Source of the DNA: Vibrio sp. SCSIO 43137
GTDB taxonomy: Bacteria > Pseudomonadota > Gammaproteobacteria > Enterobacterales > Vibrionaceae
Direction of reading: 5' to 3'
Length of the DNA: 64,000 nucleotides
Assembly (NCBI RefSeq): GCF_028201475.1
Contig: NZ_CP116383.1
Location: 868,001-932,000 of the forward strand
Part shown: positions 12,709 through 19,989 of the stretch, piece after piece
Layout of the letters: each line of letters begins with the position of its first letter
Position numbering within the stretch: position 1 is the stretch's first letter
Position numbers and translations under genes: made by a program
Notes under the pieces: model-generated
What the model saw: the letters and a program-made list of their open reading frames with translations, nothing else
Told to the model about the DNA's origin: nothing
Databases searched by the model: none

Positions 12709-13374
12709 ATGAAAAAAGTAATATGTTCGAAAGTTCAGACGTTGGATCCAAGTGACTTGGAGTTAGTAGTCGGTGGTAAAGGAATCGATCCAAAAACTAA
12801 AGAACTATCTGACAAACTAAATGGTAAAATCTGCGAAGCACTTAATCCGGGAAAGGGTTCAAAAGTTAATGATCGCAGTATTTGTGATGGGTGTGCAGCC
12901 GGAGCATCTGAGCTTCACGAGGCTTCTGATAAGGAGTCTCAAACTAAGGCTAAGGTAAATGATAGTAAAAATCGTCATGGCTGCAATTCGCGTGCTAGTA
13001 GTAGCAGCAATAGCGGTGGCAGCGGCAGTAGCCGAGTTATATGTACTTATTTCTATAAGAAGGGGATGCTTGAACGAGACGTATGGCGAGCGGACTTGGA
13101 GTTCACCGAACGATATTTATCAAAGATTACAGTGAAAGGATATCATTATTGGGCCATTCCATATGTTGAACTTATGCGAAAGAGGTCTTTCTTTGAAAAG
13201 ATCATGCTGCCTATTGCTAAGTATCGTGCATATGAGTTGGCATATAAAATGAAAATGCGCGAGAAAGGGTCTTTGATAGGAAAATTGATTCGACTAACTT
13301 TTGAACCAACTTGTTATCTAATAGGGTTGTTCTGTGAGCAGAAGGATTGGAGCAAGTTGTGGGTTAATCAATAA
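12709..13374 (+). CDS. Double-glycine-leader secreted protein with Ser/Gly-rich linker
   Basis: A 221-residue protein whose N-terminus is a good double-glycine leader: Leu12 (-12), Asp16 (-8), Leu17 (-7), Val20 (-4) and Gly22-Gly23, with cleavage expected before Lys24. The mature part has three zones: a Cys-containing region (about 24-95, six of the cysteines), a Ser/Gly-rich linker (about 97-109, SRASSSSNSGGSGSSR), and a compact C-terminal domain (about 110-221, starting VICTYFYKKGML, rich in aromatic and basic residues). I have an impression of having seen that C-terminal domain in other bacterial proteins but cannot name it. The start has AGGAT ten bases upstream. It is the natural cargo of the divergent C39 exporter. 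It is larger than ordinary microcins, so it could be a bacteriocin, toxin or adhesive protein. Confidence 0.85.
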   Translation: MKKVICSKVQTLDPSDLELVVGGKGIDPKTKELSDKLNGKICEALNPGKGSKVNDRSICDGCAAGASELHEASDKESQTKAKVNDSKNRHGCNSRASSSSNSGGSGSSRVICTYFYKKGMLERDVWRADLEFTERYLSKITVKGYHYWAIPYVELMRKRSFFEKIMLPIAKYRAYELAYKMKMREKGSLIGKLIRLTFEPTCYLIGLFCEQKDWSKLWVNQ

Positions 13375-13384
13375 ATAATATATT

Positions 13385-13426
13385 ATAACTTCAATAAAGG
13401 TATTACTATACCTTTATTGAAGTTAT
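13385..13426 (+). terminator. 19-bp perfect stem after the double-glycine gene
   Basis: A perfect palindrome: 13385-13403 pairs with 13408-13426 around a 4-nt loop (TACT). It lies 11 bp after the stop codon and is followed by ATTCTTATTATCTCTTT, a broken rather than clean T run. It probably ends or slows transcription and stabilises the cargo mRNA, so the cargo would be made in excess over the downstream genes. Confidence 0.65.
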
Positions 13427-13457
13427 ATTCTTATTATCTCTTTACTATGGAATTTTC

Positions 13458-14247
13458 ATGAAGAAGTTTGTTTTTTTGATAATGTTATTTATTTTTTTTC
13501 TATAGTGTTTACTACTATATAAATGAAAATAGTGAGTTAATATATCCAAAGTGTACTGATGGCAAAAATATTATTGAAACAGAAGTTACTTTTTTTATAG
13601 ACAAAAAAACACTGAATAATTATAACGAAGAATTCATAAATAATAGAATTGAATTGTTCATTAAAGCCTCTAATGATGTTTTAAGCCGAACCTGCATAAA
13701 TTTATCTCGTAAGATTACGAGAATTGAATATCTCAACTTGGGAGAAGTACCATCTAGCGGTAAGGGCTATGCGCTGCTATACGATCGGTTGTTAAGTAGA
13801 ATGCCTATTGAACAAAAAAAAGAGCATATAACAAAGCTAAATAAGTTTGTGGTTGTAATTTATGATGATTTAAATGATGAAAATATTGGTTATACGTATC
13901 CATATGTTGCAAATAGAATTGCACTGATATCCATGAGAGCTGGCATATATACAATGGAACATGAGCTTGGTCACTTAGCTTTAGCTGGGCATGAAAAAGA
14001 ATATAGTAATAAGGTTAACTCTGGCCCAAGAATTGCGCATGCCTATAGCTGCGGTAACTATAGAAGTATCATGAATGAAAACTCATCAGAAGGGATGTTA
14101 TCGGGTTTTTACTCAGATCCTAATACTTTATCTGGCCGTCAGAAATGTGGCGACAAAATATACGCGAACAACTCGGAGCAACTTCGTAGATGGAGGGGGT
14201 TCCTTATAAGAAAAATAGAGTTACAAAGAAAAATAAGAGATTTATAA
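13458..14247 (+). CDS. Metzincin-like zinc metallopeptidase with frameshifted signal region
   Basis: The C-terminal part (from about 13654) contains HELGHLALAGH, bases 13960-13992, fitting the HExxHxxxxxH zinc motif of metzincins, and a later SIMNEN that could be the Met-turn. The same frame stays open back to 13483 but has no good start codon. Upstream, an ATG at 13458 opens a membrane/signal-like segment, MKKFVFLIMLFIFF, in another frame that stops at once. The frames join if the run of eight T at 13492-13499 loses one T, giving a 262-residue exported or anchored peptidase. So the gene is either switched off by slippage, a pseudogene, or affected by a sequencing error; a TTG start at 13654 would give only a 197-residue form. 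Its stop is one base before the glycosyltransferase ATG. Substrate unknown. Confidence 0.7.
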
Positions 14248-14248
14248 A

Positions 14249-15592
14249 ATGAAGCTATCTTTTATAGATTGTATATACTTGTTTGATGATTATTTACTTA
14301 TGGATAAAATGGAAGATATTTTAGAATATATTGACGAGAGAAATAGTGGTTCTAAAATTGGGTTGGAAGAAGATGGTATAGTACCTAATTACTACCATTT
14401 TATTTGGTTGGGAAGTATAAATGATGAAAATTTGGAATATCTATTTATATGGAAAGAGCTTGGAGCTAGTATCATTTTATGGATAGATAGCTCTACTAAG
14501 TACAGCTCTATTAGAAATGAGCTCCTTGACATGATAAGTGCTCGATATAATATTAGTCATCTCAAAGCACAAGATGTTCTTTATAAGTTTTCAGTTTCTC
14601 AAAATTTAGTTACTTTGGACGATGCAATAGTTTCATACATTGACCAATATTTGCCTGACTTAAAATGTCGACTTGATGTAATAGAAGCTGAATATTTATC
14701 CAAAAAATCAGAACTTGAACAGCATTTCACTGTAGTAGATATTTTTCCAGATTATACTATTTTTGAAAATAGGAAAGAACGGAAATATTTTTTGTATGAG
14801 ACAATATTGAGAGGAAACTTTGCTGCTGCAAGTGACATTGTCCGATTATTAATTTTGTGGAATTATGGTGGTGTTTACGTGGATGTTGATACCTTGCCAA
14901 GTATAAACTTTGATTATAAGTATTTTCAGCGTAAATACAGTATCCCTAAGTCAATAATGAACATTCTCGATGTTTATGTGAGTTATAACCTTACATTACG
15001 TAATCGATATTGCAAGAATGTAGGTGATGACAAACTTGATTATTGTAAGTCATTGCTTATGGGCTTATCCCCACAATTAATACCAGAGATTAACAAAACC
15101 TTATTAGATGGTGACGTGAACTTTATTGCTCCAGAATTACCTTTAGTTCATAAGTCACTAATTAGTATTTCAGCCTCAAAGAATGCATTACTTGAGTTTA
15201 ATAACAACATTATTGCATGTCATGAAAAATCTAAAATTATTAGATTGATATTAAGAGAAATTAGAAGGAGATATACATATTGCGAAAGGAATGGAATTAT
15301 TTCTTTAGACTTAACGAAAATTAAAAAACAAAGTAACACCTATTATAAAAGGTTGTCAAACTATAGACACGATGGATTTGACGATAAAGATGAAGCGACC
15401 TTGATTTTGACAGGTCCTTCATTAATATTAGAAGTGTTATTAGGTTGTGCATATAAGGTGGCAAAATTAGATGAGACTATCCTTCCTGACTCAATATCGT
15501 ATGCATTTCGTATAAACGATTTTAATTTATGCTATAGTGACCAAACTATGTTTACTTTAAAGCATATTAATTCTTCATGGATGCCTCAATGA
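14249..15592 (+). CDS. Glycosyltransferase with large-clostridial-toxin-like catalytic domain
   Basis: 447 residues resembling the catalytic domain of TcdA/TcdB (family GT44, GT-A fold with a DXD motif). Visible features: HFIWLGS near residue 50 (Trp53 would stack on the sugar nucleotide), followed by INDENLEYLFIWK; the AAASDIVRLLILWNYGGVYV block leading into Asp212-Val-Asp214, the metal-binding DXD; and a C-terminal NSSWMPQ reminiscent of the Ser/Trp loop of the toxins. It lacks the toxins' membrane-binding helices, cysteine protease and delivery domain, and has no signal or double-glycine leader. It could modify the double-glycine protein before export, or be an effector. It begins 1 bp after the peptidase stop and overlaps the next gene (ATGA). 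Confidence 0.8.
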   Translation: MKLSFIDCIYLFDDYLLMDKMEDILEYIDERNSGSKIGLEEDGIVPNYYHFIWLGSINDENLEYLFIWKELGASIILWIDSSTKYSSIRNELLDMISARYNISHLKAQDVLYKFSVSQNLVTLDDAIVSYIDQYLPDLKCRLDVIEAEYLSKKSELEQHFTVVDIFPDYTIFENRKERKYFLYETILRGNFAAASDIVRLLILWNYGGVYVDVDTLPSINFDYKYFQRKYSIPKSIMNILDVYVSYNLTLRNRYCKNVGDDKLDYCKSLLMGLSPQLIPEINKTLLDGDVNFIAPELPLVHKSLISISASKNALLEFNNNIIACHEKSKIIRLILREIRRRYTYCERNGIISLDLTKIKKQSNTYYKRLSNYRHDGFDDKDEATLILTGPSLILEVLLGCAYKVAKLDETILPDSISYAFRINDFNLCYSDQTMFTLKHINSSWMPQ

Positions 15593-16038
15593 AAACTTTA
15601 ACTATAGTTATAGCTACTATTTTATCTTTTTCAGTTTGTGCAAAAAATTATGAACAAGAGAGAATTTTTGCCGACTGGACTTGTTACAATGATGGCGCTA
15701 ATAGTGCAGTATTTAGTAAAACACAATACAATAACTCATCTTTTCATGAAGTTATTTATACTATTGTTTTGAAAGATGACAGTGGTGAAGTTTTGGAGTT
15801 TAAGACTGAAATCTCTGGTACTTGGACGTTAGAGAAGGATGAGATAATACATATAGTTGATAGCAAGAATCTTCAAGCAATAAATGAACAAGCTAGGATT
15901 TATTTGCCCACATTAAAAAATGACATTGAAAGTACTGAGCCGTACTCTTCATTTTTACATGAATTAAGTGATGACTTTATGAGTTTTTGGTCTAGTCGTA
16001 ATGGTATATTGTATTGTATTAGAGATAGAGATTATTAA
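15589..16038 (+). CDS. Small exported protein, unknown; possible partner of the glycosyltransferase
   Basis: 149 residues from the ATG at 15589, which overlaps the glycosyltransferase stop as ATGA; an in-frame ATG at 15577 is upstream of the signal peptide and less likely. Residues 1-18 (MKTLTIVIATILSFSVCA) are a Sec signal with probable cleavage after Ala18; the context of Cys17 does not fit a lipobox. The mature protein has two cysteines (32 and 143), which could form a disulfide joining its ends in the periplasm, and otherwise mixed beta-like sequence. Family not recognised. Being last in a tightly coupled operon would suit an immunity or accessory protein, but that is inference. Confidence 0.65.
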   Translation: MKTLTIVIATILSFSVCAKNYEQERIFADWTCYNDGANSAVFSKTQYNNSSFHEVIYTIVLKDDSGEVLEFKTEISGTWTLEKDEIIHIVDSKNLQAINEQARIYLPTLKNDIESTEPYSSFLHELSDDFMSFWSSRNGILYCIRDRDY

Positions 16039-16314
16039 ATGTATCATTTCTTTAAATAGGCTGTTTTTGCATTTCGATTTTTCACACTACGGGCTAGTTG
16101 AGTAAATGAAAATTTAAGAATAATATACTTATCTTTGGTTGCCAGTAGTACATACTAAGAGGCATCTTTTTTCTAATCTATTGTAAGATAACTTTATTTT
16201 ACGTCTGCATTTTTGTTCAAGGATTTGCCCAGCTAGAGGACTCCTAGCATAGAAGCTTACACGGGTTTATGCTGAAGTCACTCGGTGGATTAATTGCTTA
16301 TTGTTTGATATCAG
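16039..16314. other. Non-coding right end of the island
   Basis: About 275 bp with no open frame I would support, between the last island gene and the terminator of the qmcA operon. AT-rich at its left and closer to chromosomal composition to the right. No integrase, tRNA or attachment site was recognised. Confidence 0.5.
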
Positions 16315-16362
16315 AAAAGGCACCACATGAACGCTGAAAAAATATCGTTCATGTGGTGCCTT
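16315..16362 (-). terminator. Terminator of the qmcA operon, 17-bp perfect stem
   Basis: AAGGCACCACATGAACG (16317-16333) pairs perfectly with 16346-16362 around a 12-nt A/T-rich loop. Read on the minus strand it is followed by TTTTCT, so it best serves the NfeD-like gene that stops at 16425. Confidence 0.75.
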
Positions 16363-16424
16363 AATCGGTTTCTGGTTACTTAGTTCATGTTAAGAATTTG
16401 ATATATAGCACTGTTATGAACAAC

Positions 16425-16883
16425 TTAACTGCTGGATTCCGGCGCTATGGTGAGAATTATTCCGTTTACATCAGTGACCACGACCATGGTACCTGCCGGA
16501 ATGTCCTGATCGCATCTGGCAGACCATGTGGAGTCACCAAGGCGGATACGGCAGTTGCCTCTCTGTACATCCTCTTCCAGACGCACGGTTTTACCCAGCA
16601 GTTGAGCCTGTTTATGGTTCAGCTCCCTTTCTGAGTCGGACTTCTTGTCTTTCTTAAACTGATATCGCCACCATGCCCAGGTGGATATCAATGAGAAAGA
16701 GGCAAATGAGACCCACTGAAGCTGCCAGCCGATAGGGAGCACTGCCAGAATCGCACCAACCAGTACTGCTGAAATGCCCAGCCATAAGAAATAGCCGGCG
16801 GTTCCCAGCAGCTCACCCAGCAGCAAAAACAGGCCGAATGCTATCCAGTGCCAGTGATTAACTTGCTGTAGTAGTTCTATCAA
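16425..16883 (-). CDS. NfeD-like membrane protein, partner of QmcA
   Basis: 152-residue inner-membrane protein with four or so hydrophobic spans packed in residues 10-75 ([20 protein letters not shown] onward), then a short charged linker ([11 protein letters not shown]) and a C-terminal OB-fold NfeD domain (about 88-150, [20 protein letters not shown]). Such proteins (YbbJ in E. coli) are encoded beside SPFH proteins and are thought to help form membrane microdomains. It overlaps the qmcA stop by 4 bp. Its 3' 224 bp are duplicated at 8059-8282, marking the other end of the island; the copy here is the one joined to an intact gene. Confidence 0.92.
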   Translation of the reverse strand: MIELLQQVNHWHWIAFGLFLLLGELLGTAGYFLWLGISAVLVGAILAVLPIGWQLQWVSFASFSLISTWAWWRYQFKKDKKSDSERELNHKQAQLLGKTVRLEEDVQRGNCRIRLGDSTWSARCDQDIPAGTMVVVTDVNGIILTIAPESSS

Positions 16884-17809
16884 GAGTTATCCTTTTTATC
16901 TGAGCTTTGTTTAAACATTTCAGCAATACCCGCTACTGACCCCATCAGTCCGGTTGCTTCTAGTGGCAGCATAATAATTTTGCCATTTTCTGCCTGTCCG
17001 ATAGATTTAATGGCTTCGGTATAGCCCTGCGCAATAAAGTAGTTTACCGCCTGCATATCACCCTGAGCAATGGCGTTTGAAACCATCTCAGTCGCTTTGG
17101 CTTCTGCTTCAGCAGCACGCTCACGGGCTTCAGCTTGCAGGATCGCCGCTTGTTTTTCACCTTCAGCCCGGAGGATCTCTGACTGCTTATGACCCTCTGC
17201 ACGCAGGATTTCAGCTTGTCTGACACCTTCCGCTTCCAGTACATCTGCCCTTTTATTACGTTCCGCTTTCATCTGAGCGTTCATGGCGGCGGTCAGGTCT
17301 GCCGGTGGCTGCACGTCTTTAATTTCGATACGGGTAACTTTCACTCCCCACGGATTGGTCGCTTCATCCACGATAGCCAGCAGCTTAACGTTGATCATAT
17401 CCCTTTGGCTGAGCATCTCATCCAGCTCCATTGAACCAAGAACCGTACGTATATTGGTCAGGGTCAGGTTGCGGATCGCGTGCTCCAGATCATTTACCTC
17501 ATAAGCGGCTTTTGCTGCGTCGATAACCTGTACAAAACAGACGGCGTCTATGGTTACGTTAGCGTTATCTTTTGAGATCACTTCCTGAGCCGGAATATCC
17601 AGAACCCGCTCCATCATATTGATCTTTGAGCCGACACTATCCACAAACGGAATAATCAGGTTAATGCCCGGTTTGAGGGTATGGGTGTATCGTCCAAATC
17701 GTTCAATGGTCCAGTTGTTGCCCTGAGGAACGGTTTTCACTCCTGCAGCGATAAATGCAACAACAACAAAAATCAAAATTCCTATGGTAATGAGTACATC
17801 AATAGTCAT
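16880..17809 (-). CDS. qmcA: SPFH/stomatin-family membrane protein QmcA
   Basis: 309-residue protein with an N-terminal membrane anchor (about 4-25), an SPFH/Band 7 domain ([22 protein letters not shown] onward, about 27-190) and a long Ala/Glu-rich coiled coil (about 190-255) with repeated EILRAEG units. QmcA forms large cage-like oligomers on the inner membrane and is linked to quality control of membrane proteins alongside FtsH. The length and repeats match E. coli QmcA. The NfeD-like partner follows with a 4-bp overlap, and ybbN is upstream on the same strand, the conserved neighbourhood. Confidence 0.95.
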   Translation of the reverse strand: MTIDVLITIGILIFVVVAFIAAGVKTVPQGNNWTIERFGRYTHTLKPGINLIIPFVDSVGSKINMMERVLDIPAQEVISKDNANVTIDAVCFVQVIDAAKAAYEVNDLEHAIRNLTLTNIRTVLGSMELDEMLSQRDMINVKLLAIVDEATNPWGVKVTRIEIKDVQPPADLTAAMNAQMKAERNKRADVLEAEGVRQAEILRAEGHKQSEILRAEGEKQAAILQAEARERAAEAEAKATEMVSNAIAQGDMQAVNYFIAQGYTEAIKSIGQAENGKIIMLPLEATGLMGSVAGIAEMFKQSSDKKDNS

Positions 17810-17935
17810 GATTAGTCCTTTATGTGATGAAAAGTGGCGGTCAGAATTTTCTCACATTTCATTGCTCTGAGTTAGAGAACGCAATGATTTTGTTACAATT
17901 TTTAATTCGACAGGAAAGAGTATAGTCGGGAATAT

Positions 17936-17956
17936 AGGGGCTGGTGGAAAGCCCCT
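17936..17956 (-). terminator. Hairpin downstream of ybbN, weak terminator
   Basis: AGGGGCT (17936-17942), 7-nt loop, AGCCCCT (17950-17956), 13 bp after the ybbN stop. On the minus strand the tail (ATATT) is not a clean T run, so termination may be partial and qmcA may receive read-through. Confidence 0.4.
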
Positions 17957-17969
17957 GTCAAAAATTGGA

Positions 17970-18824
17970 TCAGTACAGCAAAGAATAGAGGTTTCTGCGG
18001 TATTTGGCGGCAACAGCATTGCCTTGCCCTAGTGCTGACAAAATATCCATAAAGGCTTTTTTAACTTCACCGTCAAGGGCATTTAGATCTCTGCTCAGGA
18101 ATACCCAAAGAAGTTGCAGCGCTTCCTCACTGCGGTTTACCTGATGATACTGCAGGGCTAGTTCGCATGCCGTTGCGATATCGTCAGGTGTCTCTCTTAA
18201 CCGGCTTTCCAGTGCCTGAATCTCAGGGCTGTCTGCTGCTTGTTCATGCAGATCCAGCTTTGCGACCAAGCCTTTATAGTAATTGTCCTGATACTCCAGC
18301 GGAATGTTACCCAGCAATACTTTTGCCTGATCAAATTGCTGAGTTTCCAGCAGGCAGTCTGCTGTCGCCAGTTTGATATCACCACGATTCTTAAACTCAT
18401 CAGAAAGCCCCGCCAGAAGGGTAAGTGCCTCACTATGTTCACCAGCCTGAATCTTCAGTTGTGCCTGCTGTATGGCAAGTTCGTCCTGACTTGGCAGGTG
18501 TTTAACTAACATGGCGCTAATGGCCTCAAGAGTCTGAGGGCCGCCAAGTCCGTCAACGGGCTGACCTTTCACAAACAGAGCTATGGTAGGTAGCGCCTGT
18601 ACACCAAACTGTCCGGCAATCATCTGTTCCTGCTCGCAGTTAAGCAGGGCAAGGGTAAATGCACCGGCATATTGCTGAGCCAGATTTTGTAGTGATGGAA
18701 TAATATCGGCACTTTCAGGCACGGCGGGTGCCCAGAAATGGAGAAGTACTGGCTTTTGTGCTGACTGTTCTAATGTCTGGCGGAAGTTCTGCTCATTTAA
18801 CTCCACGATAAACTCGGAATGCAT
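17970..18824 (-). CDS. ybbN: Thioredoxin-fold/TPR chaperone YbbN (CnoX)
   Basis: 284 residues: an N-terminal thioredoxin fold (about 1-110) and C-terminal tetratricopeptide-like repeats (about 115-284). In E. coli this protein is a holdase that protects substrates during hypochlorous acid stress and hands them to DnaK and GroEL. Here the thioredoxin active site is replaced by FWAPAVPES, with no CxxC and no nearby cysteine, so it cannot act as a redox thioredoxin; E. coli YbbN is also degenerate there (SxxC). The length equals the E. coli protein. It is upstream of qmcA on the same strand. Confidence 0.93.
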   Translation of the reverse strand: MHSEFIVELNEQNFRQTLEQSAQKPVLLHFWAPAVPESADIIPSLQNLAQQYAGAFTLALLNCEQEQMIAGQFGVQALPTIALFVKGQPVDGLGGPQTLEAISAMLVKHLPSQDELAIQQAQLKIQAGEHSEALTLLAGLSDEFKNRGDIKLATADCLLETQQFDQAKVLLGNIPLEYQDNYYKGLVAKLDLHEQAADSPEIQALESRLRETPDDIATACELALQYHQVNRSEEALQLLWVFLSRDLNALDGEVKKAFMDILSALGQGNAVAAKYRRNLYSLLY

Positions 18825-18897
18825 ACTTAGTCCTTAACGGTTAGGGTACTGATTAAGTATGGGTTTATAGGGTAAAAATCAATAGAGCAGAAACAAA

Positions 18898-18921
18898 AAA
18901 TGCCCCTTTTCAGGAGCATTT
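18898..18921 (-). terminator. Intrinsic terminator after the small reading frame
   Basis: AAATGCCCCT (18898-18907), loop TTTC, AGGAGCATTT (18912-18921), one mismatch. Read on the minus strand it is followed by TTTTTTG (18900-18895). It ends whatever transcript covers 19009-18944, 22 bp downstream of that frame's stop. Confidence 0.75.
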
Positions 18922-18943
18922 AATGTTTGATATGGCAGAGGTG

Positions 18944-19009
18944 CTACAGAGATAACAGTAAAACTAGCGCAACACCTATACCAATCCAGTTTAGTTGATT
19001 TAATGTCAT
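18944..19009 (-). CDS. Candidate 21-residue single-span membrane peptide
   Basis: Frame MTLNQLNWIGIGVALVLLLS plus a final Leu, then TAG. Residues 8-21 are a hydrophobic helix long enough to span most of a membrane, as in known bacterial micro-membrane proteins. A GGTG ribosome binding site lies six bases before the ATG, a terminator follows 22 bp after the stop, and a promoter-like pair with an overlapping palindrome lies 68-107 bp upstream. Those signals together are why I list it; the peptide is too short for coding statistics. The same transcript could instead act as a small RNA. It lies in the gap between ybbN and the ybbO-like gene. Confidence 0.4.
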   Translation of the reverse strand: MTLNQLNWIGIGVALVLLLSL

Positions 19010-19076
19010 CTTCTTCACCAAATGTAGCGCTAAAAATGAGGTGGTACAGTTCACCTCTACAGTATGGAGAAGAGTG

Positions 19077-19116
19077 TATATACATTGTATGACGCTTTTA
19101 TGACAAACCGTGTCAT
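19077..19116 (-). promoter_or_regulatory. Promoter-like pair with overlapping palindromic operator
   Basis: On the minus strand TTGTCA (19106-19101), an 18-bp spacer and TATATA (19082-19077). The -35 hexamer overlaps a perfect 6+5+6 palindrome ATGACA-N5-TGTCAT (19100-19116), a typical repressor or activator site; I cannot name the regulator. A short hairpin, GAGGTG/CACCTC (19038-19057) followed by five T on the minus strand, lies between it and the small frame and may act as an attenuator or as the terminator of the ybbO-like gene. Confidence 0.4.
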
Positions 19117-19144
19117 ATTGCCATATTAGTTTTTCTGACAGCCC

Positions 19145-19975
19145 TTAAGCTGCCTTTCGCAGAATAGAGTCCAGCCATTTGGTCGGTAAAATCCGCCGTA
19201 ACACGGCAAACACCTTGGTCGGTGTTGTGACGGGATAACGTATTTTCGGGTTGTCAGACTCCAGTGCGTGCAGCAGCGGTTCTACGATCGCTTCTGCCGG
19301 CAGAACAAAGCGGTTGTTAGAGCTTTCTTGCTGCAGGCGGTCTATCTGCTGCTGATATGCCTGACTATGGACACTGTTTTCTTCATCGATCCACTGGCGG
19401 AATTTTTTCAGTGCCGTTGCGCGAAACTGAGTTTCAATTGGCCCCGGTTGGATCAGGGATATGTTGATATTGCTGTTGTGTAGCTCCAGACGAAGGGTAT
19501 CCGTCCAGCCTTCGAGAGCAAATTTAGAGGCGTTATACGCTCCGCGGTATTTCATTGCAGCAAAACCCAGAACTGAGCTGTTCTGAATAATTCGTCCCTG
19601 TTGCTGCTTCCTCATATAGGGAAGTACCTCACAAACCAGCTGATGCCAGCCAAACAGGTTGGTTTCGAACTGTTCTCTCAGGGCTTCTACAGGTAAATCT
19701 TCCAGTGCTCCGGCCTGACCGTAAGCACCATTATTAAACAGTGCGTAGAGGTTACCATTGCAGATCTCCATAGTTTGCGACACTGCGTTACGGATACTGT
19801 CAGAGTCGCTCAGATCTAACTGGATACAAGTAAGTCCTTCCTGCTGAAGTCTGGCGACATCTTCAGCATATCGGCAGGATGCAATCACCAGATAACCTTT
19901 GTTGTGCAGAGCGTGGGCGCAGGCGTAGCCAATGCCGGTAGAGCAGCCGGTAATGAGTATGGATTTTTGTGTCAT
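19145..19975 (-). CDS. ybbO: Short-chain dehydrogenase/reductase, YbbO-like
   Basis: 276-residue classical SDR enzyme. The cofactor motif TGCSTGIG is at residues 9-16, NNGAYGQAG supplies the second structural motif, the catalytic Ser is in QNSSVLGF and Tyr/Lys in YNASK. Basic residues after the Gly-rich loop (ASCRYAED) suggest NADP(H). E. coli YbbO reduces aldehydes and retinal-type substrates, but the natural substrate is uncertain. It follows yfcH with a 14-bp gap, so the two form an operon; ybbN and qmcA further on complete the conserved cluster. Confidence 0.9.
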   Translation of the reverse strand: MTQKSILITGCSTGIGYACAHALHNKGYLVIASCRYAEDVARLQQEGLTCIQLDLSDSDSIRNAVSQTMEICNGNLYALFNNGAYGQAGALEDLPVEALREQFETNLFGWHQLVCEVLPYMRKQQQGRIIQNSSVLGFAAMKYRGAYNASKFALEGWTDTLRLELHNSNINISLIQPGPIETQFRATALKKFRQWIDEENSVHSQAYQQQIDRLQQESSNNRFVLPAEAIVEPLLHALESDNPKIRYPVTTPTKVFAVLRRILPTKWLDSILRKAA

Positions 19976-19989
19976 TGTTATATTTGTTC

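Noticed and set aside
16317..16362. 17-bp perfect inverted repeat considered as an attachment or integron site
   Set aside because: The T run on the minus strand and the position after the qmcA operon fit a terminator, and no integron core sequence is seen.
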